A stretch of DNA of 64,000 nt from Pedobacter nanyangensis (GCF_003313505.1 NZ_QMHO01000001.1:310001-374000), one strand, 5' to 3'. Counted from the first letter of the stretch, positions 18,334 through 27,463 are shown. A program made the numbers and translations. The notes: a model not told the origin generated them from the letters alone.

Positions 18334-18948
18334 ATGGCTTTTGAATTACCTGCGTTAGCATACGCAACCGACGCTTTAGAACCACATATTGACAAAGCAA
18401 CCATGGAAATTCACCATGGAAAGCACCATCAAGCTTATGTTACCAACTTAAACAAGGCTTTAGAAGGCAAACCAGAAGCAAATGCCAATTTGGATGACAT
18501 CATCAAAAACATTTCTAAATATCCTGCGGCTGTACGCAACAATGGTGGTGGCCACTACAACCACTCTTTATTTTGGACTGTTTTAGGCCCAAATAAAGGC
18601 GGTGAGCCAACTGGTGATTTAGCGAAAGCGATTAACGATACTTTCGGTTCGTTTGCTGAACTAAAAACTAAACTGCAAGATGCTGGTGCAACCCGCTTTG
18701 GTTCGGGCTGGGCATGGCTATCTGTAGGTGCCGATGGCAAGTTGTTTGTGTCTTCTACGCCTAACCAAGACAATCCATTGATGGATATTGCCGAGCAAAA
18801 AGGTACCCCTATTTTCGGCATCGATGTTTGGGAGCATGCTTACTACCTAAAATACCAAAACAAACGCCCTGATTACCTGGCGGCAATTTGGAACGTGGTA
18901 AACTGGGATGCAGTAGCTGAACGCTATAAAAAAGCACTGGGGAAATAA
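18334..18948 (+). CDS. Fe/Mn superoxide dismutase
   Basis: 204 residues, normal length. Metal ligands are visible as His27, His77 (in HYNHSLFW), Asp164 and His168 (in DVWEHAYY). It detoxifies superoxide in the cytoplasm. Whether it uses Fe or Mn cannot be decided here. It has a clear promoter and terminator and is monocistronic. Confidence 0.95.
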   Translation: MAFELPALAYATDALEPHIDKATMEIHHGKHHQAYVTNLNKALEGKPEANANLDDIIKNISKYPAAVRNNGGGHYNHSLFWTVLGPNKGGEPTGDLAKAINDTFGSFAELKTKLQDAGATRFGSGWAWLSVGADGKLFVSSTPNQDNPLMDIAEQKGTPIFGIDVWEHAYYLKYQNKRPDYLAAIWNVVNWDAVAERYKKALGK

Positions 18949-18978
18949 CCCATTTTTCTATTTTTAGAAAATCAATGA

Positions 18979-19013
18979 AAGCGGGACGGTCGTAATCGAC
19001 GTCCCGCTTTTTG
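18979..19013 (+). terminator. Rho-independent terminator of the superoxide dismutase gene
   Basis: A 13-bp stem (AAGCGGGAC + GTCG / CGAC + GTCCCGCTT) with one bulged G and loop TAAT, then a T run. Confidence 0.92.
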
Positions 19014-19110
19014 TTGGAATCTTTCTGTCATTTCAATCCTGTGCCTGTTTAGGAGATGTTCGTTTACAACAATGTGCGGAGAGATTCTTCGTGCCTCGGA
19101 ATGGCAGCTT

Positions 19111-19150
19111 AAACAAAAAGCATTTCCACCTCAATCGGGTTTATTTACAA
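19111..19150. repeat. Dispersed 40-bp repeat, copy 1
   Basis: The stretch with AAACAAAAAG, ATTTCC and ATCGGGTTTAT closely resembles 49907-49947. Both copies are intergenic. Just upstream, 19028-19108 holds a degenerate CTGTCATTTC...GGAATGGCAG inverted pair. Confidence 0.5.
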
Positions 19151-19243
19151 AGTTCCCTTATCTTATCTAAGCCAGGTATTTTAATCCGTGGGCGCTTTCC
19201 TAAAAATTTCTTAAATTGCAGCATTAAACTATAGTTAGGCACC

Positions 19244-19696
19244 ATGAAAAAGTTTTTATCCGCTCTTCTTCTTTTTATCATAACGGCAGTAGCCGCTATT
19301 GCGCAGCAACCCCCTAAAATGCCAACCCCAGAAGAGTTAGCGAGAAAGAACGTAGAGGAACTGGAAACGCGCTTAAAGCTTAGCCCTACTCAAAAAAGCG
19401 TAATTTATAACTATGCCTATAACCTGGCTAAAGAGCAGATTGCCTTGGGCAAAAAACAACAGGCTTCTGGCTACAATGACGAGGAAATGTCGAAGTTGTA
19501 CCGTTTGAACAACGAAACCAACAAAAACATTAAAGCGGTATTGAAACCTGAGCAGATTGTGGAGTTTGACAAGGTGATTGAAGATCGCTTGAACGGTGTA
19601 GATCCAACCAAGAAAAAAAAGAAAAAGAAAAAAGGGGAGGAAGAGGAGAAAGTAGTTGGCATTGAAGGCCTTAAATTGGGCAGCGGAACGCCGTGA
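19244..19696 (+). CDS. Secreted hypothetical protein with a lysine tract
   Basis: 150 residues: signal peptide (about 1-20, ending AIAQ), a helical middle with the LSPTQKSVIYNYAYN segment that resembles Spy/CpxP-type periplasmic proteins, and a run of nine Lys followed by four Glu (about 124-137). The Lys tract is encoded by an A-rich stretch prone to slippage. The stop overlaps the start of the next gene (GTGA), so the two are coupled. Function unknown. Confidence 0.75.
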   Translation: MKKFLSALLLFIITAVAAIAQQPPKMPTPEELARKNVEELETRLKLSPTQKSVIYNYAYNLAKEQIALGKKQQASGYNDEEMSKLYRLNNETNKNIKAVLKPEQIVEFDKVIEDRLNGVDPTKKKKKKKKGEEEEKVVGIEGLKLGSGTP

Positions 19697-20076
19697 GCTT
19701 ACAAACACTCGACTATTTTTTAACCGTTTTACATCTTGTTATTATTGGCCTTAACCTATTTGCTTGGATTTGGCCAAAAACCAGAAAACTACATTTATAC
19801 CTTGTAGGTATTACGCTGGCTTGCTGGCTTATTCTTGGCATGTGGTATGGCATTGGCTACTGCCCAATTACCGATTGGCAATGGCAGATAAAAACACAAC
19901 TGGGCGAAACCAACTTACCCAATTCGTTTGTTAAATATCATTTGGATTGGCTAACTGGGAAAAACATTCCTGATACCGCCGTGGATATTATTACATTGGT
20001 TTCCTTCCTCATTGCCATTCTTTGTTCTTTAAAGGTTAATTTCTTTACGAAAAGGCAAGCCGTTAATCATTCCTGA
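19693..20076 (+). CDS. DUF2784 membrane protein
   Basis: 127 residues with four hydrophobic segments and the family's GYCPITDWQWQIK motif (about 57-69). The start is GTG, overlapping the previous stop by 4 nt. DUF2784 has no known function. Its 3' end overlaps the convergent next gene by 10 nt. Confidence 0.85.
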   Translation: MSLQTLDYFLTVLHLVIIGLNLFAWIWPKTRKLHLYLVGITLACWLILGMWYGIGYCPITDWQWQIKTQLGETNLPNSFVKYHLDWLTGKNIPDTAVDIITLVSFLIAILCSLKVNFFTKRQAVNHS

Positions 20077-20504
20077 TCGAAAAAGTATTTGGAAATACTG
20101 GTTATTTTCCATTTTTTCTCCTCATCTTTTTCTATGGTGATTACATGCTTCTGTCTGTTGTTAAAAAATAGGTAATTGATATCTATCTGCGCTATCGCTT
20201 GCGACAAGGAAGCGGCAATTACCGTAGCCTTGGCTTCGCATCCCTGATGTACCATTCCCTGGTTTTTATACATATTGTCTAAAAATGCCCGTGCACTATG
20301 TTTCATCATCTTCTCACCTCTACCATAGGAATATACCAGATTTGGGCTTAAGATCTTTTTGATTTTTGTATAGTCGGTATTTAAGAAACAGTATTGGTAG
20401 GCTTCTATTACTTCTTGATATTCATTTTTAGGATTTTCTGTTGCACTACTTTTATTGGCTACCAATATTAAGAGCATAAAAATAGTTAGGATTTTGTTTT
20501 TCAT
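20067..20504 (-). CDS. Secreted NTF2-like/lumazine-binding-like hypothetical protein
   Basis: 145 residues from the chosen ATG, which begins a good signal peptide (KNKILTIFMLLILVANKSSA); an upstream ATG would add seven residues. The mature part (YQEVIEAYQYCFLNTDYTKIKKI... and KWKITSISKYF) has the pattern of a small NTF2-like (SnoaL/lumazine-binding) fold. No catalytic residues can be assigned. It is convergent with the DUF2784 gene. Confidence 0.7.
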   Translation of the reverse strand: MKNKILTIFMLLILVANKSSATENPKNEYQEVIEAYQYCFLNTDYTKIKKILSPNLVYSYGRGEKMMKHSARAFLDNMYKNQGMVHQGCEAKATVIAASLSQAIAQIDINYLFFNNRQKHVITIEKDEEKKWKITSISKYFFDQE

Positions 20505-20593
20505 GGTTAAGTTGTTTTTACTCAAGCTATAGCTACTTGAAATAGAAATTTATGCGAAATCCTTTTCCTGAATATTCTTGTTTTTGATGAGTT

Positions 20594-20622
20594 AAAAAGC
20601 CGCTATAAAATAGCGGCTTTTT
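20594..20622. terminator. Bidirectional terminator hairpin downstream of susD
   Basis: A perfect 12-bp stem (AAAAAGCCGCTA/TAGCGGCTTTTT) with a 5-nt loop; A/T runs on both sides allow termination in both directions. It lies 38 nt after the susD stop. Confidence 0.85.
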
Positions 20623-20660
20623 AAAAAATTTTTTAGCACCTTATTCCTGTGAAGTAATCT

Positions 20661-22073
20661 CTAATAACTTGGGTTTTGTTGCCCTTGCAAACCCTTGTTA
20701 TTATCTATCTCCCTTTGTGGGATTGGCAAAATCGTTTTGGGTGCTCCAAAAGCAGCTGCTGTATTTCCAGCCCTAAGGCTCTGTCTATTGCGTAACAAAT
20801 CCATTCTACTATGCCCTTCAAAAGCCAGTTCTTTTCTTCTTTCAATTAAAAGGGCATCAATCAATGCTTGCTGCGTTGCCACTGCTTTTGGTCCCAATCC
20901 TGCTCTTAGTCTAATACGACTATTTAAAATAGTAATTGCTTCAACGTTAGGAGTTAAATTTTGGCGAGCCAATGACTCAGCTAAATTCAAATAGATTTCA
21001 GTAGTGCGTATCACAGGGGAATTATCTGAATTATTTGTTGCATCTGGGAATTTACTGGTAAAGAAACGGGAAAGGCCATCAGTTGCTATTCCAGTTATTT
21101 TCAAGTTAAATCTTTTATCTCCAGCCTCTGAATTGTAAGCATCAATTAAACTTTGTGAAAATGGAGCGTCTCCTCTCCCCCCAAGAGCCGCTGGGTTATA
21201 AAATGATGCCCAACCACCAGAACCTGTCTTACCATTATCTATGGCACTATTTTGGATCGTAAAGACATCTTCTTCTGTATTTCCACTATAAAATGTATAA
21301 TCGGCAGCAGTATTATAAATACCTTGGGCTAAGGTACTTCTTGCGGCAGCTTCTGCTTTTGGCCATTCTTCACGATATAAATATAAACGCGATAAAAGAC
21401 CATATGCCGCTCCTTTTGTAGCTCTACCACGCGTGTCAGCAGCGCTACTATAAGATACAGGTAAAACTGCCACAGCATCATTTAAGTCATTAATAATTTG
21501 AGTATGTATTTGATTTAAGGTCGATCTGGATGGATAGGTGATCGCCCCAGTAAATTCATCTAACACTAAAGGAACACATAAATTAGTTCCGTTATTAACC
21601 TGATAAGGTTGTGCAAATAGATTTGCTAACTGAAAATAGGCTAAAGCCCTTAAAAATTTTGCTTCCCCTATATATTGCGCCTTATCTTGAGCAGACAGCC
21701 CATCCACACTATTGATATTGGCAATAATTGAATTTGCCCTATTAATGACTTGATAATGCACTTGCCATAGTGTTGACACATTACTATTGGTAGCTACTGC
21801 AGAAAAATTATTCAAATCTTGTAATGTTGGAAAAGTTCCTACAAAATCGACATTGTTTCCCATATAATCAGCTATCACTTGCGGTAGACTACCATAAAAA
21901 TCAAGCGTTTGGGCAGTGCTATACACACCAAGCAATGCTCCTAAAGCTGTTGATGGACTTTTGAAAACATCCTCATTTGATAATGATTGCTGGTTTTTTA
22001 AGTCTAGTTTTTTCTCACAACCAAAGAATGCTAAGGCAATTAGAGAAGCTATAATATAATATTTAAATTTCAT
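20661..22073 (-). CDS. SusD/RagB-family nutrient-binding outer membrane lipoprotein
   Basis: 470 residues from the ATG that begins a lipoprotein signal (KYYIIASLIALAFFGC, Cys at about 19). The frame is open about 50 codons further upstream into the susC end, but that part overlaps susC and lacks a signal. Typical SusD features: tetratricopeptide-like helices (ADSANSIIANI-like, GEAKFLRALAYFQLANLF) and the C-terminal ILPIPQREIDNN. It partners with the SusC-like transporter upstream (11-nt gap). No glycoside hydrolase or protease follows, so the ligand is unknown. Confidence 0.93.
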   Translation of the reverse strand: MKFKYYIIASLIALAFFGCEKKLDLKNQQSLSNEDVFKSPSTALGALLGVYSTAQTLDFYGSLPQVIADYMGNNVDFVGTFPTLQDLNNFSAVATNSNVSTLWQVHYQVINRANSIIANINSVDGLSAQDKAQYIGEAKFLRALAYFQLANLFAQPYQVNNGTNLCVPLVLDEFTGAITYPSRSTLNQIHTQIINDLNDAVAVLPVSYSSAADTRGRATKGAAYGLLSRLYLYREEWPKAEAAARSTLAQGIYNTAADYTFYSGNTEEDVFTIQNSAIDNGKTGSGGWASFYNPAALGGRGDAPFSQSLIDAYNSEAGDKRFNLKITGIATDGLSRFFTSKFPDATNNSDNSPVIRTTEIYLNLAESLARQNLTPNVEAITILNSRIRLRAGLGPKAVATQQALIDALLIERRKELAFEGHSRMDLLRNRQSLRAGNTAAAFGAPKTILPIPQREIDNNKGLQGQQNPSY

Positions 22074-22084
22074 ATCTTTTGTTT

Positions 22085-25060
22085 TTAAAAGCCAATATTC
22101 ACTCCAAAAGTGTAAGACTTTGCCTGTGGCAAAGCAAAGAAACTTTGACCCACTACTAGATTGCTCGCGCCATTGGCAGATATTTCTGGGTCTCCGCGGA
22201 AGTCCTTGTCCTTGATCGTCCAAATATTTTGAGCTAAGAAGTAAAATCGAACGCTAGAAAATAGCTTTGTTCTCTGCAACAAGCCTGCTGGAAGATTATA
22301 ACCTAAGGTTAACGATTTAAGTCTTAGATATGATCCGTCAAGCAGTTGCTTTGTAGAAGCTTGATGATAAGTTGTTCTAGTTGGGCTATTTAAAGCAGGT
22401 GCAAAAGCATTGTCCCCTGCTTGCTTCCAATAGTTTAACAGCTCTGGACTTTTGTTAAAAGAACCAGAACTAAAATTATCTGTAAATGTTAGGCCATCAA
22501 CATACACATCATTTCCGTAAGAATAATTGAAAAATGCAGATAAATCGAAGTTCTTATACTTAAAAGAGTTGGTTATCCCCCCCTGAAAATCAGGATCAGC
22601 TTTTCCGGCAATTACTCGGTCGGCAGCTGTTGGACTCGTTGTGGCTGTACCATCTTTCCTCAACCATTCGGCGTTCCCTGTTTGTGGGTTTATGCCTTTA
22701 TATCTAATCAAATAAAAAGAATTTTTAGAGTACCCTACTATAGCTCTCTGTACACTGCTTCCCCCTGTCAAGAAATTACGGCCTTCTTCATCCGGGTTGG
22801 TTGGCAATGACATTACTTTGTTTTTGTTAAAAGCGATGTTAAAAGCCGTATTCCAGCTAAAGTTAGTATTCTTTATATTTTCAGAGTTGATCGAAATTTC
22901 GAATCCCCTATTTCGCAAAGTTCCTACATTTTTTGCGGCAGAATCAAATCCGGTAGTAAATGGATATGGAGCATTCACTAATAGTCCTGTTGTATTTTTA
23001 TTATAGTAGTTTAATTGTAGATCTACTGCTTTAAAAATTCTTGCGGATATACCAATATCAAATTGGGCGGTTTCTTCCCAACTCAAATCTGGATTAGGGA
23101 CAACACTTGGCGTTAAACCTGCTTGGCCCAAATAATTAGCTCCAGAAGCAAATGTGCCCATAAAACCGTAATAGCCGATGTTATCATTACCCGCCGTACC
23201 GTAACTTGCTGTTAACTTAAGTGATTGTACATAATTGTTACTTTTATTAAAGAACTTCTCATTTGAAATTATCCACCCTCCAGACAATGCATAAAAATTA
23301 CCATACTTTTTATTCTCTCCAAATCTCGATGAGCCATCTCTTCTAAAAGATCCTTCAAACAGATATCGGTTGTCGTAATCATAATTTAAGCGTGCAAATT
23401 GAGATTCTAATGCCCAATCAAATATTTCTTCTGAAGCAGTAGTGGGAGTTGATGCAGATCCGATATTTGGAAGGTCATCACTAACAAAACCAGTCCCCTC
23501 TACCGTGATTTGAGTAAGTATGGAGGTTTCAAAACTATACCCCAACATTCCCTTCAAATTGTGCTTATTCAAGGTTTTACTATAACTTAAAGTGTTAGTA
23601 GTAAGCCACTTATTATCGACATTATGAGTTCTATATCCATATCCCCCTGGCGTGGTTATGTCCGCCTCTCGATATTTTTCATCTATCCCATAATTGTCTA
23701 TACCCCAATCCGTTTTAAACTTAAGATTTTCTATTATTGTCCATTCTGCGAAAGCATTGCCCGTACTTCTATTGGAATAATTTTTATTTATCCCTGTAGC
23801 TTCAATTGCTAGGACATTTGCAATGAAGCCAGTGTTAACGTATTTTCCATCTGATCCGTAGGGAGTTACATACGGCAGTTGCAGGTAAGCAGCAGATAAG
23901 GGAGCAGCAGTACTATTTTCAGTATTTATCCGGTTCATATTAACACGTGATAGGTTGTAATTAAGCCCAACCGATATTTTATCAGACAGTTTGTGATTTA
24001 AGCTAAATCGACCAGACAATCGTTCCAAATCATTTCCAAGCGTATAACTACTCTCGTCCGAAAAGGTACCCCCAACATAAAATTGAGTTTTAGCATCTCC
24101 ACCTGAAGCACTTAAATTGGCGGTGTTCATATTTCCTGTTCTAACCACAGCATCGATCCAATTATAACTACTAGTCGGATAATTCGGTACCGCCGCACCA
24201 TTAGCCCGTAAATAATCAGACCTAAATTGACGGAATTGATCTGCAGTCATCATTTCTTCCAATACTGTAGGCTCAGAAAACCCAGTAAAAAAGTCAGCGT
24301 TTATTTTCGTTTTGCCCGAAGCCCCTTTTTTTGTGGTAATTAGAATAACTCCATTCGACCCTCTAGAACCATATATCGCTACAGCTGAGGCGTCCTTCAG
24401 AACCGTCATAGATTCAATATCATTCGCACTAATATTTAATAAAGGATTCAGCGCTGAAGATCCTCCCTGCGTTTGGGTATAATCGGCACCTGAAGAATTT
24501 AGAGGCACACCATCAATCACATAAAGCGGCCTACCACCTGCACTAAGCGATGAACCTCCACGAACTGTAATTTGAGCTTCAGCCCCAAGTACACCTGATG
24601 AATTCACCATATTTACACCCGCAATCTGCCCTTGAAGTGCCTGTTGTGGCGTTTGAATAGGCATATTCTTGAAGGAATCTGCCTTTACCACACCTGTTGA
24701 TTGCGTACTTAACGTTTTATTCTGTGTTCCATAACCTACCACAACAACCTCACTTAAAGCTTTCGAATCTTCAGACAACGACACATTCATTACACTTCCC
24801 GAGCCTATTTCTATTGTTTGAGTCGCATAACCAATATAGCTGATCTCCAAGGAGCGTGCGTTAGGAGGAACTGATAAGGTAAAACTACCGTCGGCCAAAG
24901 TCGTTGTCCCAATTTTGGTTCCAGTTACTTTAACGCTCACCCCGGGCAGTGGCTGGCCATCTTCCTTAGTAGTGACTTTACCCGTTATTGTTCTATTTTG
25001 AGCAAAAGCTACAAAACAGCACAAAATGGCAATTACCATTAATAGTAATTTTTGTTTCAT
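22085..25060 (-). CDS. SusC/RagA-family TonB-linked outer membrane transporter
   Basis: 991 residues: signal peptide (about 1-20), a carboxypeptidase-D-like regulatory domain (TITGKVTTKEDGQPLPGVSV, about 24-100), a plug with SVLKDASAVAIYGSRG-type motif, and a long beta-barrel ending in an aromatic residue (GVNIGF). It imports an oligomer captured by SusD using the TonB-ExbBD system. The block upstream carries two near-identical motif/promoter units that probably drive it. Codon use is more AT-rich than in neighbouring housekeeping genes (visual impression). Confidence 0.95.
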   Translation of the reverse strand: MKQKLLLMVIAILCCFVAFAQNRTITGKVTTKEDGQPLPGVSVKVTGTKIGTTTLADGSFTLSVPPNARSLEISYIGYATQTIEIGSGSVMNVSLSEDSKALSEVVVVGYGTQNKTLSTQSTGVVKADSFKNMPIQTPQQALQGQIAGVNMVNSSGVLGAEAQITVRGGSSLSAGGRPLYVIDGVPLNSSGADYTQTQGGSSALNPLLNISANDIESMTVLKDASAVAIYGSRGSNGVILITTKKGASGKTKINADFFTGFSEPTVLEEMMTADQFRQFRSDYLRANGAAVPNYPTSSYNWIDAVVRTGNMNTANLSASGGDAKTQFYVGGTFSDESSYTLGNDLERLSGRFSLNHKLSDKISVGLNYNLSRVNMNRINTENSTAAPLSAAYLQLPYVTPYGSDGKYVNTGFIANVLAIEATGINKNYSNRSTGNAFAEWTIIENLKFKTDWGIDNYGIDEKYREADITTPGGYGYRTHNVDNKWLTTNTLSYSKTLNKHNLKGMLGYSFETSILTQITVEGTGFVSDDLPNIGSASTPTTASEEIFDWALESQFARLNYDYDNRYLFEGSFRRDGSSRFGENKKYGNFYALSGGWIISNEKFFNKSNNYVQSLKLTASYGTAGNDNIGYYGFMGTFASGANYLGQAGLTPSVVPNPDLSWEETAQFDIGISARIFKAVDLQLNYYNKNTTGLLVNAPYPFTTGFDSAAKNVGTLRNRGFEISINSENIKNTNFSWNTAFNIAFNKNKVMSLPTNPDEEGRNFLTGGSSVQRAIVGYSKNSFYLIRYKGINPQTGNAEWLRKDGTATTSPTAADRVIAGKADPDFQGGITNSFKYKNFDLSAFFNYSYGNDVYVDGLTFTDNFSSGSFNKSPELLNYWKQAGDNAFAPALNSPTRTTYHQASTKQLLDGSYLRLKSLTLGYNLPAGLLQRTKLFSSVRFYFLAQNIWTIKDKDFRGDPEISANGASNLVVGQSFFALPQAKSYTFGVNIGF

Positions 25061-25122
25061 ACAAATTTTAATTTAGTTAATTAATAAGTTAGCTTGGCCC
25101 CATGTAGGCGGGGCGCTCAACA

Positions 25123-25148
25123 CAAATAAATGGAGTAGTGCTGCCAAA
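25123..25148 (-). promoter_or_regulatory. Candidate proximal susC promoter
   Basis: Minus strand: TTG (25146-25148), 15 nt, then TTTATTTG (25123-25130), one mismatch from TAnnTTTG. The conserved motif copy A touches the -33 region. The susC ATG is about 60 nt downstream. Confidence 0.5.
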
Positions 25149-25173
25149 AAATGTGCGAAAATCACCTTTTTTG
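25147..25173 (-). promoter_or_regulatory. Conserved upstream motif, copy A
   Basis: 27 bp reading, on the minus strand, AAAAAAGGTGATTTTCG then CACATTTTTT. It matches copy B at 26 of 27 positions and lies directly upstream of a candidate -7 box. Likely a regulator site (inference). Confidence 0.6.
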
Positions 25174-25279
25174 AAACAGACTAGAAATAGAAAAGCAAAC
25201 CCAATCCTGGTGTTTGCTTTTCCTAAATTAATTATTAACTAAACGGCCAAACTTCTACAAAATTTGCTCGTTACAGTGC

Positions 25280-25287
25280 CAAAAGTA
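25280..25287 (-). promoter_or_regulatory. Candidate distal susC -7 box (TACTTTTG)
   Basis: An exact TAnnTTTG match on the minus strand, 15 nt downstream of motif copy B. With the proximal unit it forms a tandem motif/promoter arrangement. Confidence 0.5.
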
Positions 25288-25302
25288 CAGTAGTCTATGT
25301 TA

Positions 25303-25329
25303 AAAAAATATGCGAAAATCACCTTTTTT
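25303..25329 (-). promoter_or_regulatory. Conserved upstream motif, copy B
   Basis: 27 bp, minus strand AAAAAAGGTGATTTTCG then CATATTTTTT. It starts about 25 nt after the araC stop codon and repeats copy A at a distance of 156 bp. Confidence 0.6.
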
Positions 25330-25354
25330 TAAGCACTGAACTACTGTAAAACAA

Positions 25355-26248
25355 CTACTTATAACTGGCAAAAAAATAATGTTGAACCAAGGCTTTTCTA
25401 TACTTTAAAGGTGTTGTTCCTACATTGGCCTTAAATAACCTTACAAAAGAACTGGCATTTTCAAAACCTACCAAACACAATATTTCACTTAAAGGGTACC
25501 TTGTTGTTTTCAGCAGCAATTTTGCCCTATTTAACCTAAGCTGAATCAAGTATTGGTGCGGGCTTACGCCATAGGCGCTCTTAAAAGTCCTCAATAAATG
25601 GTTTACGGAAAGACAACAATAATTGGCCACGTCTTCGAGTATTACCTCCTTATCGGAGTTGCTGTTCAAAAACTCTTTGGCCAACAGCAACCGCCTAAAC
25701 ACTTCCTTTTTGGTCTTCGCCTTCAGGAAATCCAAACTCTGGAACTTCTCCGTAATTTCCTGATGGGACACTTTGTAGTACCCCCATAAACAATGGTGTA
25801 AATATTCATTAAACAGGGCCTCATTATCTATTCCCTCGAGTAGTTGATGTTTCAAATGGTTTATATTGCATTTCAGGTCTACGGTAAGCGGGTATAAGGT
25901 TTCTATAAAATGTGGCGTACTTTTAAGCTCCACGCCGTCAAGCAGCTGCTCCTGATCTAAAAAGAATGTTTTGTTAAGGTCTGTTACGAAATTCGCATCC
26001 AGGTAGAGCGATAAGCTATCCACTGGAGTGGCCGAATCGATCACGCGATAATGATCGGTTTCCACGTTGAGCACCGTAAAGCTATCTGGGAATATGCTAA
26101 TGGCCCGATTGTTCACCACGCATTTCTCCATCCCGAACAATACAAATTTAATAACGTAAGCCGCTTCCTTTTGTACCTTCGATACCATACCACAGGTACG
26201 TTCATACACAATCCGGTTTTGATTGCTCAATTCTTTGACTACACGCAT
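25355..26248 (-). CDS. AraC-family transcriptional regulator
   Basis: 297 residues. An N-terminal domain of about 190 residues of unrecognised type precedes an AraC double HTH (about 195-290: VILEDVANYCCLSVNHLLRTF and the signature GFENASSFVRLFKANVGTTPLKYR). It lies last in a luxR-VOC-araC row and directly upstream of susC on the same strand, so it is the obvious candidate regulator of susCD. Its effector is unknown. It starts 6 nt after the VOC stop. Confidence 0.9.
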   Translation of the reverse strand: MRVVKELSNQNRIVYERTCGMVSKVQKEAAYVIKFVLFGMEKCVVNNRAISIFPDSFTVLNVETDHYRVIDSATPVDSLSLYLDANFVTDLNKTFFLDQEQLLDGVELKSTPHFIETLYPLTVDLKCNINHLKHQLLEGIDNEALFNEYLHHCLWGYYKVSHQEITEKFQSLDFLKAKTKKEVFRRLLLAKEFLNSNSDKEVILEDVANYCCLSVNHLLRTFKSAYGVSPHQYLIQLRLNRAKLLLKTTRYPLSEILCLVGFENASSFVRLFKANVGTTPLKYRKALVQHYFFASYK

Positions 26249-26254
26249 GGCCGG

Positions 26255-26617
26255 TCAGTCTTGATAGTTACGCCGTTCGAGGATGAAATAACTGTTTCCA
26301 TCGGCATCCACAAACTCGGCCAGCAAACCTGCCGACATATAATGCGGCTGCGCTTTGAACCAAACGCCATTGGATTTTAATCGACAATATTGTTCAAGGC
26401 AGTCGTGGGTGTTAAGCCATATTTCTGTAGTTTGCCCGGGATAAGTTTTTTCGGAAAGGAAAATACTGGTAGTAGCATCGTAAAGTGCTACGGCGCCACT
26501 AAAATGGCGCAACGAAGTATGTTTTACCTGGAGGTTTAGCTGCTCGCTGAAAAAGGTGATAGCGTTTACTAAACTGCTCACTTTGACATACAGATGCGTT
26601 GTAGTCAGTTTTCTCAT
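26255..26617 (-). CDS. VOC-superfamily (glyoxalase/dioxygenase-like) protein
   Basis: 120 residues with the paired beta-alpha-beta-beta-beta pattern of one VOC module: THLYVKVSSLVNAITFFSEQL at the start and AEFVDADGNSYFIL at the end. Possible metal ligands are His8 and a Glu near 102. No specific reaction can be assigned; binding of a small molecule for sensing or resistance is possible. It is placed between two regulators, 6 nt before araC. Confidence 0.82.
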   Translation of the reverse strand: MRKLTTTHLYVKVSSLVNAITFFSEQLNLQVKHTSLRHFSGAVALYDATTSIFLSEKTYPGQTTEIWLNTHDCLEQYCRLKSNGVWFKAQPHYMSAGLLAEFVDADGNSYFILERRNYQD

Positions 26618-26638
26618 AAGTAAGGATGATAGATATTA

Positions 26639-26646
26639 CAAATTTA
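26639..26646 (-). promoter_or_regulatory. Candidate -7 box (TAAATTTG) for the VOC gene
   Basis: An exact TAnnTTTG match on the minus strand, 21 nt before the VOC start. Motif copy C lies 34 nt upstream of it. Confidence 0.5.
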
Positions 26647-26680
26647 CCAGCATCAACAGGGTTGGTGTATCCCCCGAAAG

Positions 26681-26697
26681 GGGTGATTTTTTTGCCA
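26681..26697. promoter_or_regulatory. Conserved motif, copy C
   Basis: GGGTGATTTTTTTGCCA on the plus strand, identical to copy D at 27531-27547. It lies 2 nt beyond the luxR-type stop codon and upstream of the VOC gene. The GGTGATTTT core is shared with copies A and B. Confidence 0.55.
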
Positions 26698-26699
26698 CA

Positions 26700-27332
26700 T
26701 TAAATAAAGCGCATCTCTTTTACCCTTTTTATGGCTTCCGACTTCGAATTGACATTCAGCTTGATATAGATGTTTTTAACATGACTGCGCACGGTATTTT
26801 GGTTGATAAAAAGATCCGAAGCAATTTGCGCCTTGGTCCTGCCTTCGGCCATCCGCTGCATGATCTGGGTTTCTCTGTTGGTAAGTGGCGAGTCCTTATT
26901 TTTTTGGAAGAAACTTATCACGATTCTGGCGGCAATTGCACTCATCACCGCTCCACCCTTTAGCACGTCCCTGATGGCATCAGCCAGCTTTTCTATGCCC
27001 AAGTTCTTAGAGAGGTAGCCTGCAACCCCCATTCTAAACGACTCAAAAATGACTTCGGCATGGTTGTGCATGGTTAAAACAATAATTTCAATGTGTGGAT
27101 GCAATTTCTTGATTTCGGAAACGATTTTGGTGTTATCGATATCGGGCGAATTTAGCCCCAAAAGAATAAGGTGGGGATACCTCAGGCGCATGCCCCGCTT
27201 AGATGAACCCAGCGAGCTGTAGCTGCCTACCACTAAAAAGTCTTCTATTTCAGACAGCATGATCTCACAGCCCTTGCGCCATATTTCATCTTCGTCGATG
27301 ATCAAGATTCTTGGCTTGTTTTTCGTAAACAT
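26700..27332 (-). CDS. NarL/LuxR-type regulator with a degenerate receiver domain
   Basis: 210 residues: receiver-like domain (1-125) and a GerE/LuxR helix-turn-helix (about 145-205, LTNRETQIMQRMAEG...NTVRSHVKNIY). The acidic pair is present (IIDEDE, 11-16), as is the conserved Lys (YLSKN), but the position of the phospho-acceptor Asp holds Gly59 (LILLGLNSP, where a functional protein has L-D-x-x-M-P). It therefore probably works without phosphorylation. No kinase is adjacent. It heads the luxR-VOC-araC row. Confidence 0.9.
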   Translation of the reverse strand: MFTKNKPRILIIDEDEIWRKGCEIMLSEIEDFLVVGSYSSLGSSKRGMRLRYPHLILLGLNSPDIDNTKIVSEIKKLHPHIEIIVLTMHNHAEVIFESFRMGVAGYLSKNLGIEKLADAIRDVLKGGAVMSAIAARIVISFFQKNKDSPLTNRETQIMQRMAEGRTKAQIASDLFINQNTVRSHVKNIYIKLNVNSKSEAIKRVKEMRFI

Positions 27333-27463
27333 TTGGTAGATATTTAGGATAGTAATGTTAGAATTTAAGTTGTCAAAGAGCTCCTGCGTTTAATCAGCCT
27401 GGGGAAATTATCGCCGTTAATGCAAAGTCTTATCTATTGTTTTTTCGGGGAAACGTATTCCAT

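Noticed and set aside
20661..25060. Complete polysaccharide utilisation locus
   Set aside because: No glycoside hydrolase, lyase, sulfatase or hybrid two-component sensor next to SusCD in the window.
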